19,490 bases of DNA from assembly GCA_934373455.1 (NCBI GenBank), contig CAKRON010000050.1, forward strand, positions 1-19,490, written 5' to 3'. The stretch comes from an uncultured Marvinbryantia sp. Lineage in GTDB: Bacteria > Bacillota > Clostridia > Lachnospirales > Lachnospiraceae. Made by a program: the position numbers and the translations under genes. Below the pieces are notes generated by a model. The model saw only the letters and a list, made by a program, of their open reading frames with translations. It had not been told where the DNA came from and did no database searches. Positions 6,844 through 14,587 of the stretch are shown one piece after another (position 1 is the stretch's first letter; each line of letters starts with the position of its first letter).

Positions 6844-7222
6844 GCCACTCTAACTCTCCTCTGTCAAGGGATTTGATCAGCATTTCCGCTGTGGCAAGAT
6901 TGGTTGCCAGAGGCACATTATAGGTGTCACATAGCCGAAATACATTTTTAATATCCGGTTCATGCTTTTTAGGCTTAAGCGGATCACGCAGAAAAATCAT
7001 TAAATCGAGCTGATTATGCTCAATCTGGGCAGCAATCTGCTGAATTCCTCCAAGATGCCCTGCGATATATTTATTAACAGAAAGACCGGTAGCTTCTTCA
7101 ATCAACCGTCCGGTCGTCCCGGTAGCAAACAAAGTGTGTTTCGCCAATATGCCCCGATAGGCGATACAAAAATTCTGCATCAGTACTTTTTTTGAATCAT
7201 GTGCAACTAATCCGATATTCAT
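6827..7222 (-). CDS. mgsA: Methylglyoxal synthase-like protein with altered catalytic residue
   Basis: A 131-residue protein aligning end to end with methylglyoxal synthase, which converts dihydroxyacetone phosphate to methylglyoxal and phosphate. Family residues kept: H8 and D9 in LVAHD, the phosphate loop ATGTTGRLI (33-41), D80 in LRDPL, H87 and D90 in KKHEPD. With an 11-residue offset to E. coli these match H19, D20, D91, H98 and D101. The E. coli catalytic base D71, in the family's GGDQQ, corresponds to I60 here (HLGGIQQ, codon ATT at 7045-7043), and the next conserved GA is AA. The enzyme may be weak, inactive or altered. GAAAGGAAG precedes the ATG; the 3' end overlaps the carboxypeptidase gene by 17 bases. 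Confidence 0.9.
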   Translation of the reverse strand: MNIGLVAHDSKKVLMQNFCIAYRGILAKHTLFATGTTGRLIEEATGLSVNKYIAGHLGGIQQIAAQIEHNQLDLMIFLRDPLKPKKHEPDIKNVFRLCDTYNVPLATNLATAEMLIKSLDRGELEWREMYK

Positions 7223-7238
7223 AAAATACTTCCTTTCA

Positions 7239-8342
7239 TTAATATTTTTTTACCTGAAGTCCAACATTCAGCACTAACCCAATACCGATAAACAACGTAA
7301 TCAGGGAAGAAAGACCTGAACTGACAAATGGTAATGGAAGTCCGGTATTTGGCATCAATCCTGTGGCAACACAGATATTCATGATACTCTGCAAAGCAAT
7401 CAGCGTACCCATTCCATAACACAATAAAGCTCCTGCTTTTTCCCTCGCTTTCTGTCCGACGCGGATACATTCAATCGCAATCAGCATTTCCAGGATTATG
7501 ATAATACAACATCCAAGAAATCCGATTTCTTCACCTGCAACGGCAAATATAAAGTCTGTCTGTGCCTCAGGAATAAAATTACCATTTTTTACTGACTCGA
7601 TTGCTGTGGTATCCAGACCCTTTCCATATAATTGTCCGGATCCGATAGCCATAATAGAGTTCATCTGCTGGGCAGATTCAGACGGATATTGTTCAGGATA
7701 AAGCCAGGCAAGAATACGAATAATCTGATATTCCTGAATCAGTGTCTGTCCTGGTTTTAGAATCGTACTGATAAGGACTATGAAAGATGGAATTAATACT
7801 ACCAGTATACCACCGATAACTTTGTAACTCAATCCTGCAACGTAATAAATTATAGAAAATAATAATAATGTCAGTATAGTGGTAGACAGGTTTGGCTGTT
7901 TGTAAATCATAACCAGCGGTACTGACAAAATCAGCAATGAACGAATAATTATCTTAGGGCTACTTAAATTGTCTTCATGTTTGGCAAAAAACTGGGCATA
8001 AAATATAATTAAAATAATTTTCATAAAGTCCGATGGCTGAATCTGAATACCACCAATTACCAGCCATCTGGTCGCCCCATTTACATTTCTTCCCACAACA
8101 AATATTGCTGCCAGCATCAAAAGTCCGATAAAATAAAATATCCAATAAAATTTCAATAGCCAGGCATAATCAATCAACGAAACAATCACCATAGCAATCA
8201 AGCCAAGAATCAGTCCAAGAATCTGTTTGCTTTGTACATCGCTGTCGGCACTTCCGATAATCATAATTCCCAATACCGTTAATGCTATTACCCATAATAC
8301 CAGTCGAAATTTGTAATCTCTTAATTTATATTGTTTTATCAT
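7239..8342 (-). CDS. rodA: SEDS peptidoglycan glycosyltransferase RodA
   Basis: A 367-residue polytopic protein with about ten membrane segments, of the RodA/FtsW/SpoVE family, that polymerises lipid II into glycan strands. Family marks are QPSDFMK (102-108), the long extracellular loop motif FIPEAQTDFIFAVAGEE (256-272) with the likely catalytic Asp D263, and TGLPLPFVSSGLSSL (333-347), where canonical proteins usually have PFISYGG. Assignment to RodA rather than FtsW rests on linkage to mreBCD and the PBP2 gene. The ATG at 8342 has an AGGAAA site and begins 38 bases after minD; the gap has a trivial 6-codon ORF but no minE. Confidence 0.92.
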   Translation of the reverse strand: MIKQYKLRDYKFRLVLWVIALTVLGIMIIGSADSDVQSKQILGLILGLIAMVIVSLIDYAWLLKFYWIFYFIGLLMLAAIFVVGRNVNGATRWLVIGGIQIQPSDFMKIILIIFYAQFFAKHEDNLSSPKIIIRSLLILSVPLVMIYKQPNLSTTILTLLLFSIIYYVAGLSYKVIGGILVVLIPSFIVLISTILKPGQTLIQEYQIIRILAWLYPEQYPSESAQQMNSIMAIGSGQLYGKGLDTTAIESVKNGNFIPEAQTDFIFAVAGEEIGFLGCCIIIILEMLIAIECIRVGQKAREKAGALLCYGMGTLIALQSIMNICVATGLMPNTGLPLPFVSSGLSSLITLFIGIGLVLNVGLQVKKY

Positions 8343-8380
8343 ATTTTTTTCCTGTTTATATCTTTATGTTATTCATCCTG

Positions 8381-9175
8381 TTAAACATTTTTCCGGAATA
8401 TTTGTTTCAGTCTGCAAAACAGACCCTCCTCTTGCTGAACTTCCGGAAGCGGAACAGCTTCTCCTGTCAGCCGACGTGCAATGTTCAAAAATTCCTGCCC
8501 GATCGGAGAGTCCTTTCCTGCTATGGGTTCTCCCTGATTAGACGCTGTCACAATATCTTCCTGATCTGTCAGAATTCCAATCACCGGAATCGCCAGTATT
8601 TCTGAAACATCTTCCACTGACATCATCTCACCTCTTGCAACCATTGCCGGCCTGATACGATTAATTAACATGTCCATTTTTCTTATCTGCGCTGCCTCCA
8701 GAAGACCGATAATACGATCTGCATCACGAATGGAAGATACTTCCGGGGTCGTTACCACAATTGCCCTATCTGCCGGTGCAATCGCATTTCGAAATCCCTG
8801 TTCTATTCCAGCCGGACAGTCAATCAGTATATAATCAAAGTGGTTTCTCAGGTCGTCTGTCAGTTTAATCATCTGTTGCGGTGTGATAGCTGTCTTATCT
8901 CGAGTTTGCGCCGCTGGAAGCAGATACAGTCCTGGATAATGTTTATCTCGGACAAGTGCCTGCTTCAGGCGACAATTTCCCTCTGCCACATCAATCAGAT
9001 TATACACAATCCTGTTTTCCAGCCCCATAACTACATCCAGATTACGCAGTCCCAGATCTGTGTCAATGACTACACACTTTTTTTCCAGTCTGGCAAATGC
9101 TGCACCAAGATTGGCACACAAGGTTGTCTTTCCAACTCCGCCTTTTCCTGATGTAATAACAATTACTTCACTCAT
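8381..9175 (-). CDS. minD: Septum-site determining ATPase MinD
   Basis: A 264-residue ParA/MinD-family ATPase. The deviant Walker A is KGGVGKTT (11-18), with K11 as signature lysine and K16 as P-loop lysine. D40 in VIDTDLGLRNLD is the switch acid. Walker B is ILIDCPAG (116-123). The C-terminus ends in an amphipathic basic helix (251-264, GLFCRLKQIFRKNV), the membrane-targeting sequence that distinguishes MinD from ParA and FlhG. MinD normally recruits MinC to inhibit FtsZ away from midcell and is displaced by MinE, or anchored via DivIVA/MinJ. None of these partners is encoded in this window. A TTGGAGGAA ribosome-binding site about 6 bases before the ATG fixes the start. Confidence 0.93.
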   Translation of the reverse strand: MSEVIVITSGKGGVGKTTLCANLGAAFARLEKKCVVIDTDLGLRNLDVVMGLENRIVYNLIDVAEGNCRLKQALVRDKHYPGLYLLPAAQTRDKTAITPQQMIKLTDDLRNHFDYILIDCPAGIEQGFRNAIAPADRAIVVTTPEVSSIRDADRIIGLLEAAQIRKMDMLINRIRPAMVARGEMMSVEDVSEILAIPVIGILTDQEDIVTASNQGEPIAGKDSPIGQEFLNIARRLTGEAVPLPEVQQEEGLFCRLKQIFRKNV

Positions 9176-9273
9176 GCCTGTTCCTCCAAAATTTTCGGGA
9201 ATTGCCCTTTTCTTTGCTTTTGTATTTCGGACCTCACAGCATCAGTCGGTACGCGCACCTGAAATTGTTCCAT
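9172..9273 (-). CDS. Possible 33-codon ORF between mrdA and minD
   Basis: An ATG at 9273, in another frame inside the mrdA 3' end, opens a frame that runs past the mrdA stop through the whole mrdA-minD gap. It ends in a TGA overlapping the minD ATG by the classic ATGA arrangement. The peptide begins MEQFQVRVPTDAV and has a basic middle (EIQKQRKGQFPK). It contains the minD Shine-Dalgarno in its last codons. No good ribosome-binding site precedes its own ATG, and it resembles no MinC sequence I know. It may be a coupling ORF, the trace of a lost gene, or chance. Confidence 0.22.
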   Translation of the reverse strand: MEQFQVRVPTDAVRSEIQKQRKGQFPKILEEQA

Positions 9274-12154
9274 CGTAGACGGAAGCATGACCGGTTATCA
9301 ATGTATCTTTATCAGCCAGATTAAAAATATAACGAATCATATCTTTGGCAAGAAGAGATGCATTGGCTGAAGTATATCCATTTGTAATACGACACGCAAT
9401 GGCAACTTCCGGATTGTCGTATGGTGCATAACCAATAAACAGTGCGTGGCTTGGTACGCCTGTTTCTTCGGCCGTACCTGTCTTACCTGCCATATCAATT
9501 TCAATACCATTCCAGTAGGTATTCTGTTTGATCATCTGATTCATACCGGTATGAATGGTATTCCAAAGACTATCCGTAGCTTCTACCGTATCATGAATTA
9601 CCGGTTCTTTTTCCATAATCGTGCGTCCTGTGGAATCGGTGATCTTATCAATCAGAGTCAGATCATAGCAGGTTCCACTGTTGGCGATGGTTGCTGCATA
9701 ACGGGCAAGCTGTACCGTAGCATATGCGTTGGTACCCTGTCCCATTGCAGATGGTGCTTCTGCATTATCTGAAATATGTGGTGTGCTTTCATCCATTTCA
9801 ATACCGGTTTCCTGATCAAAACCGAACATAGCAGCATATTTTGCCAGTTTGGCAATACCGGTAGCATCATCGGATTCCCCATCGGTTCCACCTAAGTTAC
9901 CCAGACGAACACCTACCGCGTTGAAGAAATAGTTGCAGGATTCCTGAATAGCAGTTGCCAGGCTTACTGCACCATGCATTCCCGGATAGATCCAACAGTT
10001 AATTGCAGGATCAACATCTTCAAATTTACCTGTACAGTTAATCGTCTCTCCTTCGGAAATAACCCCTTCCATAACACCGGCTACAGCGGTTACGATCTTA
10101 TAAGTAGAACCTGGCGCTGTCAACTCCTGTGTTGCTTTATTGTAGAACGGACTGGATTTATCTGTAACCAGTTCAGAGAAATATTCCTCATCCATATCAT
10201 TAGCAAGACGATTATTATCATATCCAGGATAAGAAATACATGCAAGCACGTCACCACTATTCGGATCTGTAATGACCATAGAACCGGAACAAGGTGATAA
10301 ACCTAAAGATGCAGGTTTGATCTCAAGATCATAGATCTTTTCTTTAATAAAGTCAAAAGAATACACACTGCCATCTCCAAGTCCCTGATAGGTCGCATCG
10401 TCAGATTCCAGAATTCCCTGATCATAAAGCAGCTGACACTCAATCTGAGGACTTAATTGGTCGTTTTCAATCATATAACGATAAACAATTTTGCTGAAAT
10501 TGTTGTCCTCTGTTACATATTCTGCCAGATAATCACACAAACTGGTAAAGATTTCATCACTGTCCAAAAACTGTGTATCTGTAGTAATCTGTGAAATATC
10601 CATCCAGTCTTTTGAAATAGCATAGGTCAGATAGTCTCGCAGACTAATGCTTTCATCATTGGTCCATGCAAGATAGGTACTGTCCGTGGTATCTATGGCA
10701 TCGGTATGAATGATACCAAGTTCCACCATGGTCGTATCCAGCAAGTACGTAATATAGGCCTGCATTTCTTTGCTTAATTCATTGTAAGGTTTTGCACTGT
10801 CTGATAACAGTTCTGCTTTTAAATCTGCAAACAGGTCTGCTTTTTTCTCAAGAAACATATTATATACTTTTTTCTCAAGATCTGTTGCTTCGCTGGAACG
10901 CAGATGTGACACGCTCAATACATTATTTTCAAATAATGCGTAATAGATGTCATATACAGGAATGACAATTTCGTTCGTTCCTACCTGTGTATTATCAAAC
11001 TCTTTATAATCGTAAGTATTTTTCCAGACAATACCGGCAACATACTGTTCCAGAAGCTGATAACCTGCTTTTTGCCAGTCTGTTTTCAAAGTAAGATAAA
11101 TATCGTCACCGGTCTGCGGATCTACTTTTGAATCTTCTTTTAATACTTTACCAAGGTTATTAACATATACGGTCTTCTTTCCGTCTACTCCCTGAAGCTC
11201 TTTTTCATAATATTGCTCAAGACCGGATTTTCCGACAATATCTGTTGTATCGTATTTATTTTCGCCTGAATCTGCATTTAAAGATTCTATTTCTTCTGCA
11301 GAGATTTTACCTGTGTATCCAATGATATTTGCATAATAAAGACTTTCATTGTATACACGAATGGAACTTTCTTCTACATCTACACCAACATAGTATCCCT
11401 TACTTTCCATCAGGCTTGACATGGATTTATCAGAAATATCTTTTGCAATGGTTGTGGAGATATACTTTTGATAGTTATTCTGATTGATAGCGCTTCGCAT
11501 CGCAATGATCTTTAAAGCATCCTCTTTCGACAATGTTTCCGGAAGACCATACTTTTCTAATTCCTCCGCTGTATATGGCTTTTTAATGAGATCCGATACG
11601 ACACCAAAACCATAATCACCATCGCCTGCCAGTTCCGTTACCATATCTTCAGCCGATACAGCTTTCTGAGCAGGAGTCATATTTGCCGGATCTGCCTCTC
11701 CATACACATCAGCGCGGAAACGAAGCAGATTGGTACCGCTTTTGGTATATTCATATTCTCCTGCATCGTTAATTTTAATGGCAAAATCCGTATATACATC
11801 ATCTCCGTTGGCATAGAGAATCTGCATAATCTGATACAGATAACCATTGATCGTTAAATTCTTTTCTCTTGTTGTTTCATAACTTCCGACATCCTGAAAT
11901 GTCACATCGTAGGAAAGTTTATTATATGCAAGAAGATCTCCGTTACTGTCATAGATACATCCACGTGTACTTGGAATTGTAGTTTCTCTTGTGATCTGCA
12001 AATTGTAATTTTCCTGATAAGATTCACCATTGATAATCTGAAGGTCAAATAATCTGCGAATCAGAACAAATGCGACTGCAATCATCAAGATCGATAAAAT
12101 CACAGAACGTGACTGAAAAAAACGTGAAAGAATTTTTTTTAGTTTTTTAAACAA
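9242..12154 (-). CDS. mrdA: Class B penicillin-binding protein 2 (elongation transpeptidase) with large internal insertion
   Basis: A 970-residue peptidoglycan DD-transpeptidase, the crosslinking partner of RodA. There is one N-terminal membrane anchor (about 18-36), a dimerisation/pedestal region (about 45-340) and the transpeptidase domain. Catalytic motifs are complete: S683-T-Y-K686 (nucleophile and base), S739-C-N741 and K891-T-G893. Cysteines C707 and C720 with H727 lie before the SxN motif. Residues about 372-612 form an acidic, mostly helical insertion between the conserved DIYLTLKTDWQ (351-361) and GSMVITDPNSGDVLA (624-638), which explains the length compared with about 630 residues in E. 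coli. The start is TTG, because the in-frame codon TAG three codons upstream closes the frame and no ATG comes before the membrane segment; an AAGGAG site lies about 11 bases upstream. It overlaps mreD by 8 bases. Confidence 0.94.
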   Translation of the reverse strand: MFKKLKKILSRFFQSRSVILSILMIAVAFVLIRRLFDLQIINGESYQENYNLQITRETTIPSTRGCIYDSNGDLLAYNKLSYDVTFQDVGSYETTREKNLTINGYLYQIMQILYANGDDVYTDFAIKINDAGEYEYTKSGTNLLRFRADVYGEADPANMTPAQKAVSAEDMVTELAGDGDYGFGVVSDLIKKPYTAEELEKYGLPETLSKEDALKIIAMRSAINQNNYQKYISTTIAKDISDKSMSSLMESKGYYVGVDVEESSIRVYNESLYYANIIGYTGKISAEEIESLNADSGENKYDTTDIVGKSGLEQYYEKELQGVDGKKTVYVNNLGKVLKEDSKVDPQTGDDIYLTLKTDWQKAGYQLLEQYVAGIVWKNTYDYKEFDNTQVGTNEIVIPVYDIYYALFENNVLSVSHLRSSEATDLEKKVYNMFLEKKADLFADLKAELLSDSAKPYNELSKEMQAYITYLLDTTMVELGIIHTDAIDTTDSTYLAWTNDESISLRDYLTYAISKDWMDISQITTDTQFLDSDEIFTSLCDYLAEYVTEDNNFSKIVYRYMIENDQLSPQIECQLLYDQGILESDDATYQGLGDGSVYSFDFIKEKIYDLEIKPASLGLSPCSGSMVITDPNSGDVLACISYPGYDNNRLANDMDEEYFSELVTDKSSPFYNKATQELTAPGSTYKIVTAVAGVMEGVISEGETINCTGKFEDVDPAINCWIYPGMHGAVSLATAIQESCNYFFNAVGVRLGNLGGTDGESDDATGIAKLAKYAAMFGFDQETGIEMDESTPHISDNAEAPSAMGQGTNAYATVQLARYAATIANSGTCYDLTLIDKITDSTGRTIMEKEPVIHDTVEATDSLWNTIHTGMNQMIKQNTYWNGIEIDMAGKTGTAEETGVPSHALFIGYAPYDNPEVAIACRITNGYTSANASLLAKDMIRYIFNLADKDTLITGHASVYDGTISGARTD

Positions 12155-12677
12155 AGCTGTCTACACTCCTTTTTGCCTTCTTTTCGATTTTCTTGTTTAA
12201 AAAAAGAAAAACACGATAAAGAACTAAAGTTACTAAAACGGTATAGATCATTTCTGGAACGATAATCCGCTTTAAATAAAAAAAGAAATCAACTCTCCCC
12301 CTCAAAAGGAACTGAACGATATATACGATCAATCCATACGCCAAATCACCGGCAGCAGTCAACAGTACCGGCATTTTTACGTCATCATCATAAAAGATCT
12401 GATAACAATATCCACTGAGGAACCCAATATACATATAAATAAATGCGCGAAATCCAATCACGTAATATCCCAGAACCATACATGTCATATCCATCAGCAA
12501 ACCGGAAAAAAAACCGATCAGCATACCGGATTTCTTTCCGCGCATAAGTCCGAAAGAAACTGTGAAAGAAATCATCAGATTCGGAGTAATGGATGCAATG
12601 GAGATTGCGGGCATCAGTGTACACTGCAGAATCAGGCATATCAGCATCAAAACTGACAGACTTACTTTCGTTCTCAT
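12147..12677 (-). CDS. mreD: Rod shape-determining protein MreD
   Basis: A 176-residue, very hydrophobic protein with five to six predicted membrane segments. Conserved points are TPNLMI near residue 31, GFFSGLLMD (55-63) and PEMIY (141-145). It is the integral-membrane partner of MreC in the elongasome. A GGGGGA ribosome-binding site lies just before the ATG at 12677, and the gene starts 14 bases after the mreC stop. The C-terminus is a basic cytosolic tail. The 3' end overlaps the PBP2 gene by 8 bases, so translation of the two is likely coupled. Confidence 0.93.
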   Translation of the reverse strand: MRTKVSLSVLMLICLILQCTLMPAISIASITPNLMISFTVSFGLMRGKKSGMLIGFFSGLLMDMTCMVLGYYVIGFRAFIYMYIGFLSGYCYQIFYDDDVKMPVLLTAAGDLAYGLIVYIVQFLLRGRVDFFFYLKRIIVPEMIYTVLVTLVLYRVFLFLNKKIEKKAKRSVDSFV

Positions 12678-12691
12678 CTTCTGTCCCCCTG

Positions 12692-13549
12692 TTACTCTGC
12701 TTTCTGCTTCAAGTTTTTGATAACCAAAACTTCTTTGATATCTTTGAAATCCACAACCGTAGATACCAGACCGGAACTTGTCAGATTATTTGAATCAATC
12801 CCAATCTCAGATACATATCCGATCAGAATACCCGGAAGAAAAATATCACTGATTTGTGAAGTAACAACCGTGTCTCCCACCTTTACTTTAGAATCAGGAT
12901 CATTTAATTTTACCAGACGGACAGTTCCTTCATCTGTCAGGGAAAGATCTCCGGCAATAATACAGGTATCATCCGTCTCACTGATCTGGGCACTGACATT
13001 GCTGTAATCATCAATTATAGAACGTACAGTAGACCAGTTTGGTCCTACATCAGTAATAATACCAACCAGACCGGAACCTGCCATAACATTCATGTCTACT
13101 GCAAGTCCATCATTAGAACCTTTATTAATGGTGAAGGTACTGAACCAGTTGGAACTGTCATCCTTTGAAATAACCCGTGCACCGACTTTTTCGTAACTTT
13201 CGTATTTATGATCCAATTCATAAAGATCTCGCAGACTGTTCAGTTCATCTTTGTCCTGGAGAAGCTGTGTGTTTTCTACCGTAAGCTGATCCACCTGACT
13301 TTTCAGTTCTTCATTCTGAGTAACCAGTTTCAGATTATCTTCAAAATAATCCATTTTCCCTGAAAACCATCCGCCTACCCGATTAATACCGCTCTGAATT
13401 GGTGTGAGCACAACGCCAACCACATCCTTTACAGGATTGTTGGTAACTTCTAACGCAATGCTTGCAATAATCATAATGCCGCAAAATATAGATAAAAAGA
13501 ATAGAATTAATTTACTTTTGGTGTGTTCTTCTATTGTATTTTTTTTCAT
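12692..13549 (-). CDS. mreC: Rod shape-determining protein MreC
   Basis: A 285-residue bitopic membrane protein. The short basic N-terminus is followed by one membrane segment (about 13-34), a coiled coil (about 66-112, rich in Leu/Glu/Gln) that drives dimerisation, and the extracytoplasmic double beta-barrel domain (122-278). Family marks include INKGSNDGLAVDMNVMA with GLVGIITD, and GDTVVTSQISDIFLPG with ILIGYV. MreC scaffolds PBP2 and RodA in the elongasome, and all three partners are encoded next to it. Length is normal. The start has an AGAGG site and follows the mreB stop by 9 bases. Confidence 0.95.
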   Translation of the reverse strand: MKKNTIEEHTKSKLILFFLSIFCGIMIIASIALEVTNNPVKDVVGVVLTPIQSGINRVGGWFSGKMDYFEDNLKLVTQNEELKSQVDQLTVENTQLLQDKDELNSLRDLYELDHKYESYEKVGARVISKDDSSNWFSTFTINKGSNDGLAVDMNVMAGSGLVGIITDVGPNWSTVRSIIDDYSNVSAQISETDDTCIIAGDLSLTDEGTVRLVKLNDPDSKVKVGDTVVTSQISDIFLPGILIGYVSEIGIDSNNLTSSGLVSTVVDFKDIKEVLVIKNLKQKAE

Positions 13550-13558
13550 AATAACCTC

Positions 13559-14584
13559 TTATATAAAACTTCCTGTCAGATCATGTAAAGAATAGGTATA
13601 ATTTTTTACCAGATCTTTTTGATTCATAATAGCCTGTATCCCACGCAAAGTTGTAAGTCCAGGTTCTGCAACAACAGAAACCGGAACGCCCACTTGTCTG
13701 CGCAGATAATCAGATAAATTAAAAATCATGGCACTTCCACCAATCAGGCAAAAACCTGCTTCCAGTATATCCTGGTGAAACTGTGGCGGCAGACTGTCAA
13801 TCATTCCCCGAAGTTCTTCTGCGATAGACTGAATCGTATGTTCGATACATATACTGATTGCCATAGAAGTCACTTCTGCAGTTACCGGATGTCCGGATAC
13901 TGTACTGATGCCATAAACAACCATGGAATTCGCAGGTCCGTCTCCCACATAAGCTAATGATGTTTTCAAACGTACTGCTGTTTTCTTTCCAATATGAATG
14001 TTGAACATTCGGCGGCACATCGTAATAATGTCATCATCCAGCTGATCGCCGCCCAGCTGCAATGTTTTGCTCATCAGAATTTTACCCCCGGCAACAACAG
14101 ATACTTCCGTTGTTCCGGCTCCTATATTTACCAGCATGCTGGCTCTCGGAGAATCCATGGAAACGCCAACTCCAAGATTATCTGCAATACCCTTGTCAAC
14201 CAGATAAATCTTATTTTCCGGAACGATCCCGATCAGTACAGTATAATAAGCTCTTTTTTCTACCGCAGATATATCCCTCGGTACCGCAATAAAAATAGCC
14301 GGTCGACCGGATAAAACGTGCTTATGTTTTTTTAACAAATGTGCCAATACCATTTCAGCATTTTTTGCTTCGGCGATGACACCATGAGCCATAGGACATC
14401 CTGCTTTTACATTGACCGGTGTCTTTTCAAACATGCTATACGCTGCATCTCCTATCGCAATCACTCTTTTTTCATCCCGAATCGCTATCATATTTTTTTC
14501 GCATACCATAATGCGGTTTTTTTTATCACAGATTTTAATCGTGTCTGTGCCAAAATCTATCCCCAGTGCATGATTAAATGCCAT
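13559..14584 (-). CDS. mreB: Divergent MreB / actin-like rod-shape protein
   Basis: A 341-residue actin-superfamily protein placed directly before mreC and mreD. Recognisable MreB features are phosphate-1 GIDFGTDTIKI (8-18), AHGVIAE (66-72), phosphate-2 NIGAGTTEV (153-161), GGDQLDDDI (178-186) and the adenosine motif IGGSAM (281-286). Several nucleotide-site positions differ from canonical MreB: DLGT is DFGT, DIGGGTTE is NIGAGTTE, GGGA is GGSA, and the EEPMAAAIG segment carrying the catalytic Glu reads DKGIADNLG (130-138). From memory, the MreB encoded in this operon in Lachnospiraceae belongs to such a divergent group. It should still form membrane filaments guiding elongation, but ATP turnover may differ. 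The AGGGGAT site 6 bases before the ATG supports the start. Confidence 0.88.
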   Translation of the reverse strand: MAFNHALGIDFGTDTIKICDKKNRIMVCEKNMIAIRDEKRVIAIGDAAYSMFEKTPVNVKAGCPMAHGVIAEAKNAEMVLAHLLKKHKHVLSGRPAIFIAVPRDISAVEKRAYYTVLIGIVPENKIYLVDKGIADNLGVGVSMDSPRASMLVNIGAGTTEVSVVAGGKILMSKTLQLGGDQLDDDIITMCRRMFNIHIGKKTAVRLKTSLAYVGDGPANSMVVYGISTVSGHPVTAEVTSMAISICIEHTIQSIAEELRGMIDSLPPQFHQDILEAGFCLIGGSAMIFNLSDYLRRQVGVPVSVVAEPGLTTLRGIQAIMNQKDLVKNYTYSLHDLTGSFI

Positions 14585-14587
14585 TTT

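Noticed and set aside
8343..8380. Six-codon ORF (ATG AAT AAC ATA AAG ATA stop) between minD and rodA as a minE trace
   Set aside because: Far too short, and MinE is about 80-90 residues with recognisable motifs; nothing of it remains.
9060..9278. Plus-strand open frames opposite minD and its upstream gap
   Set aside because: They mirror minD coding sequence, have no ribosome-binding site and encode no recognisable protein.
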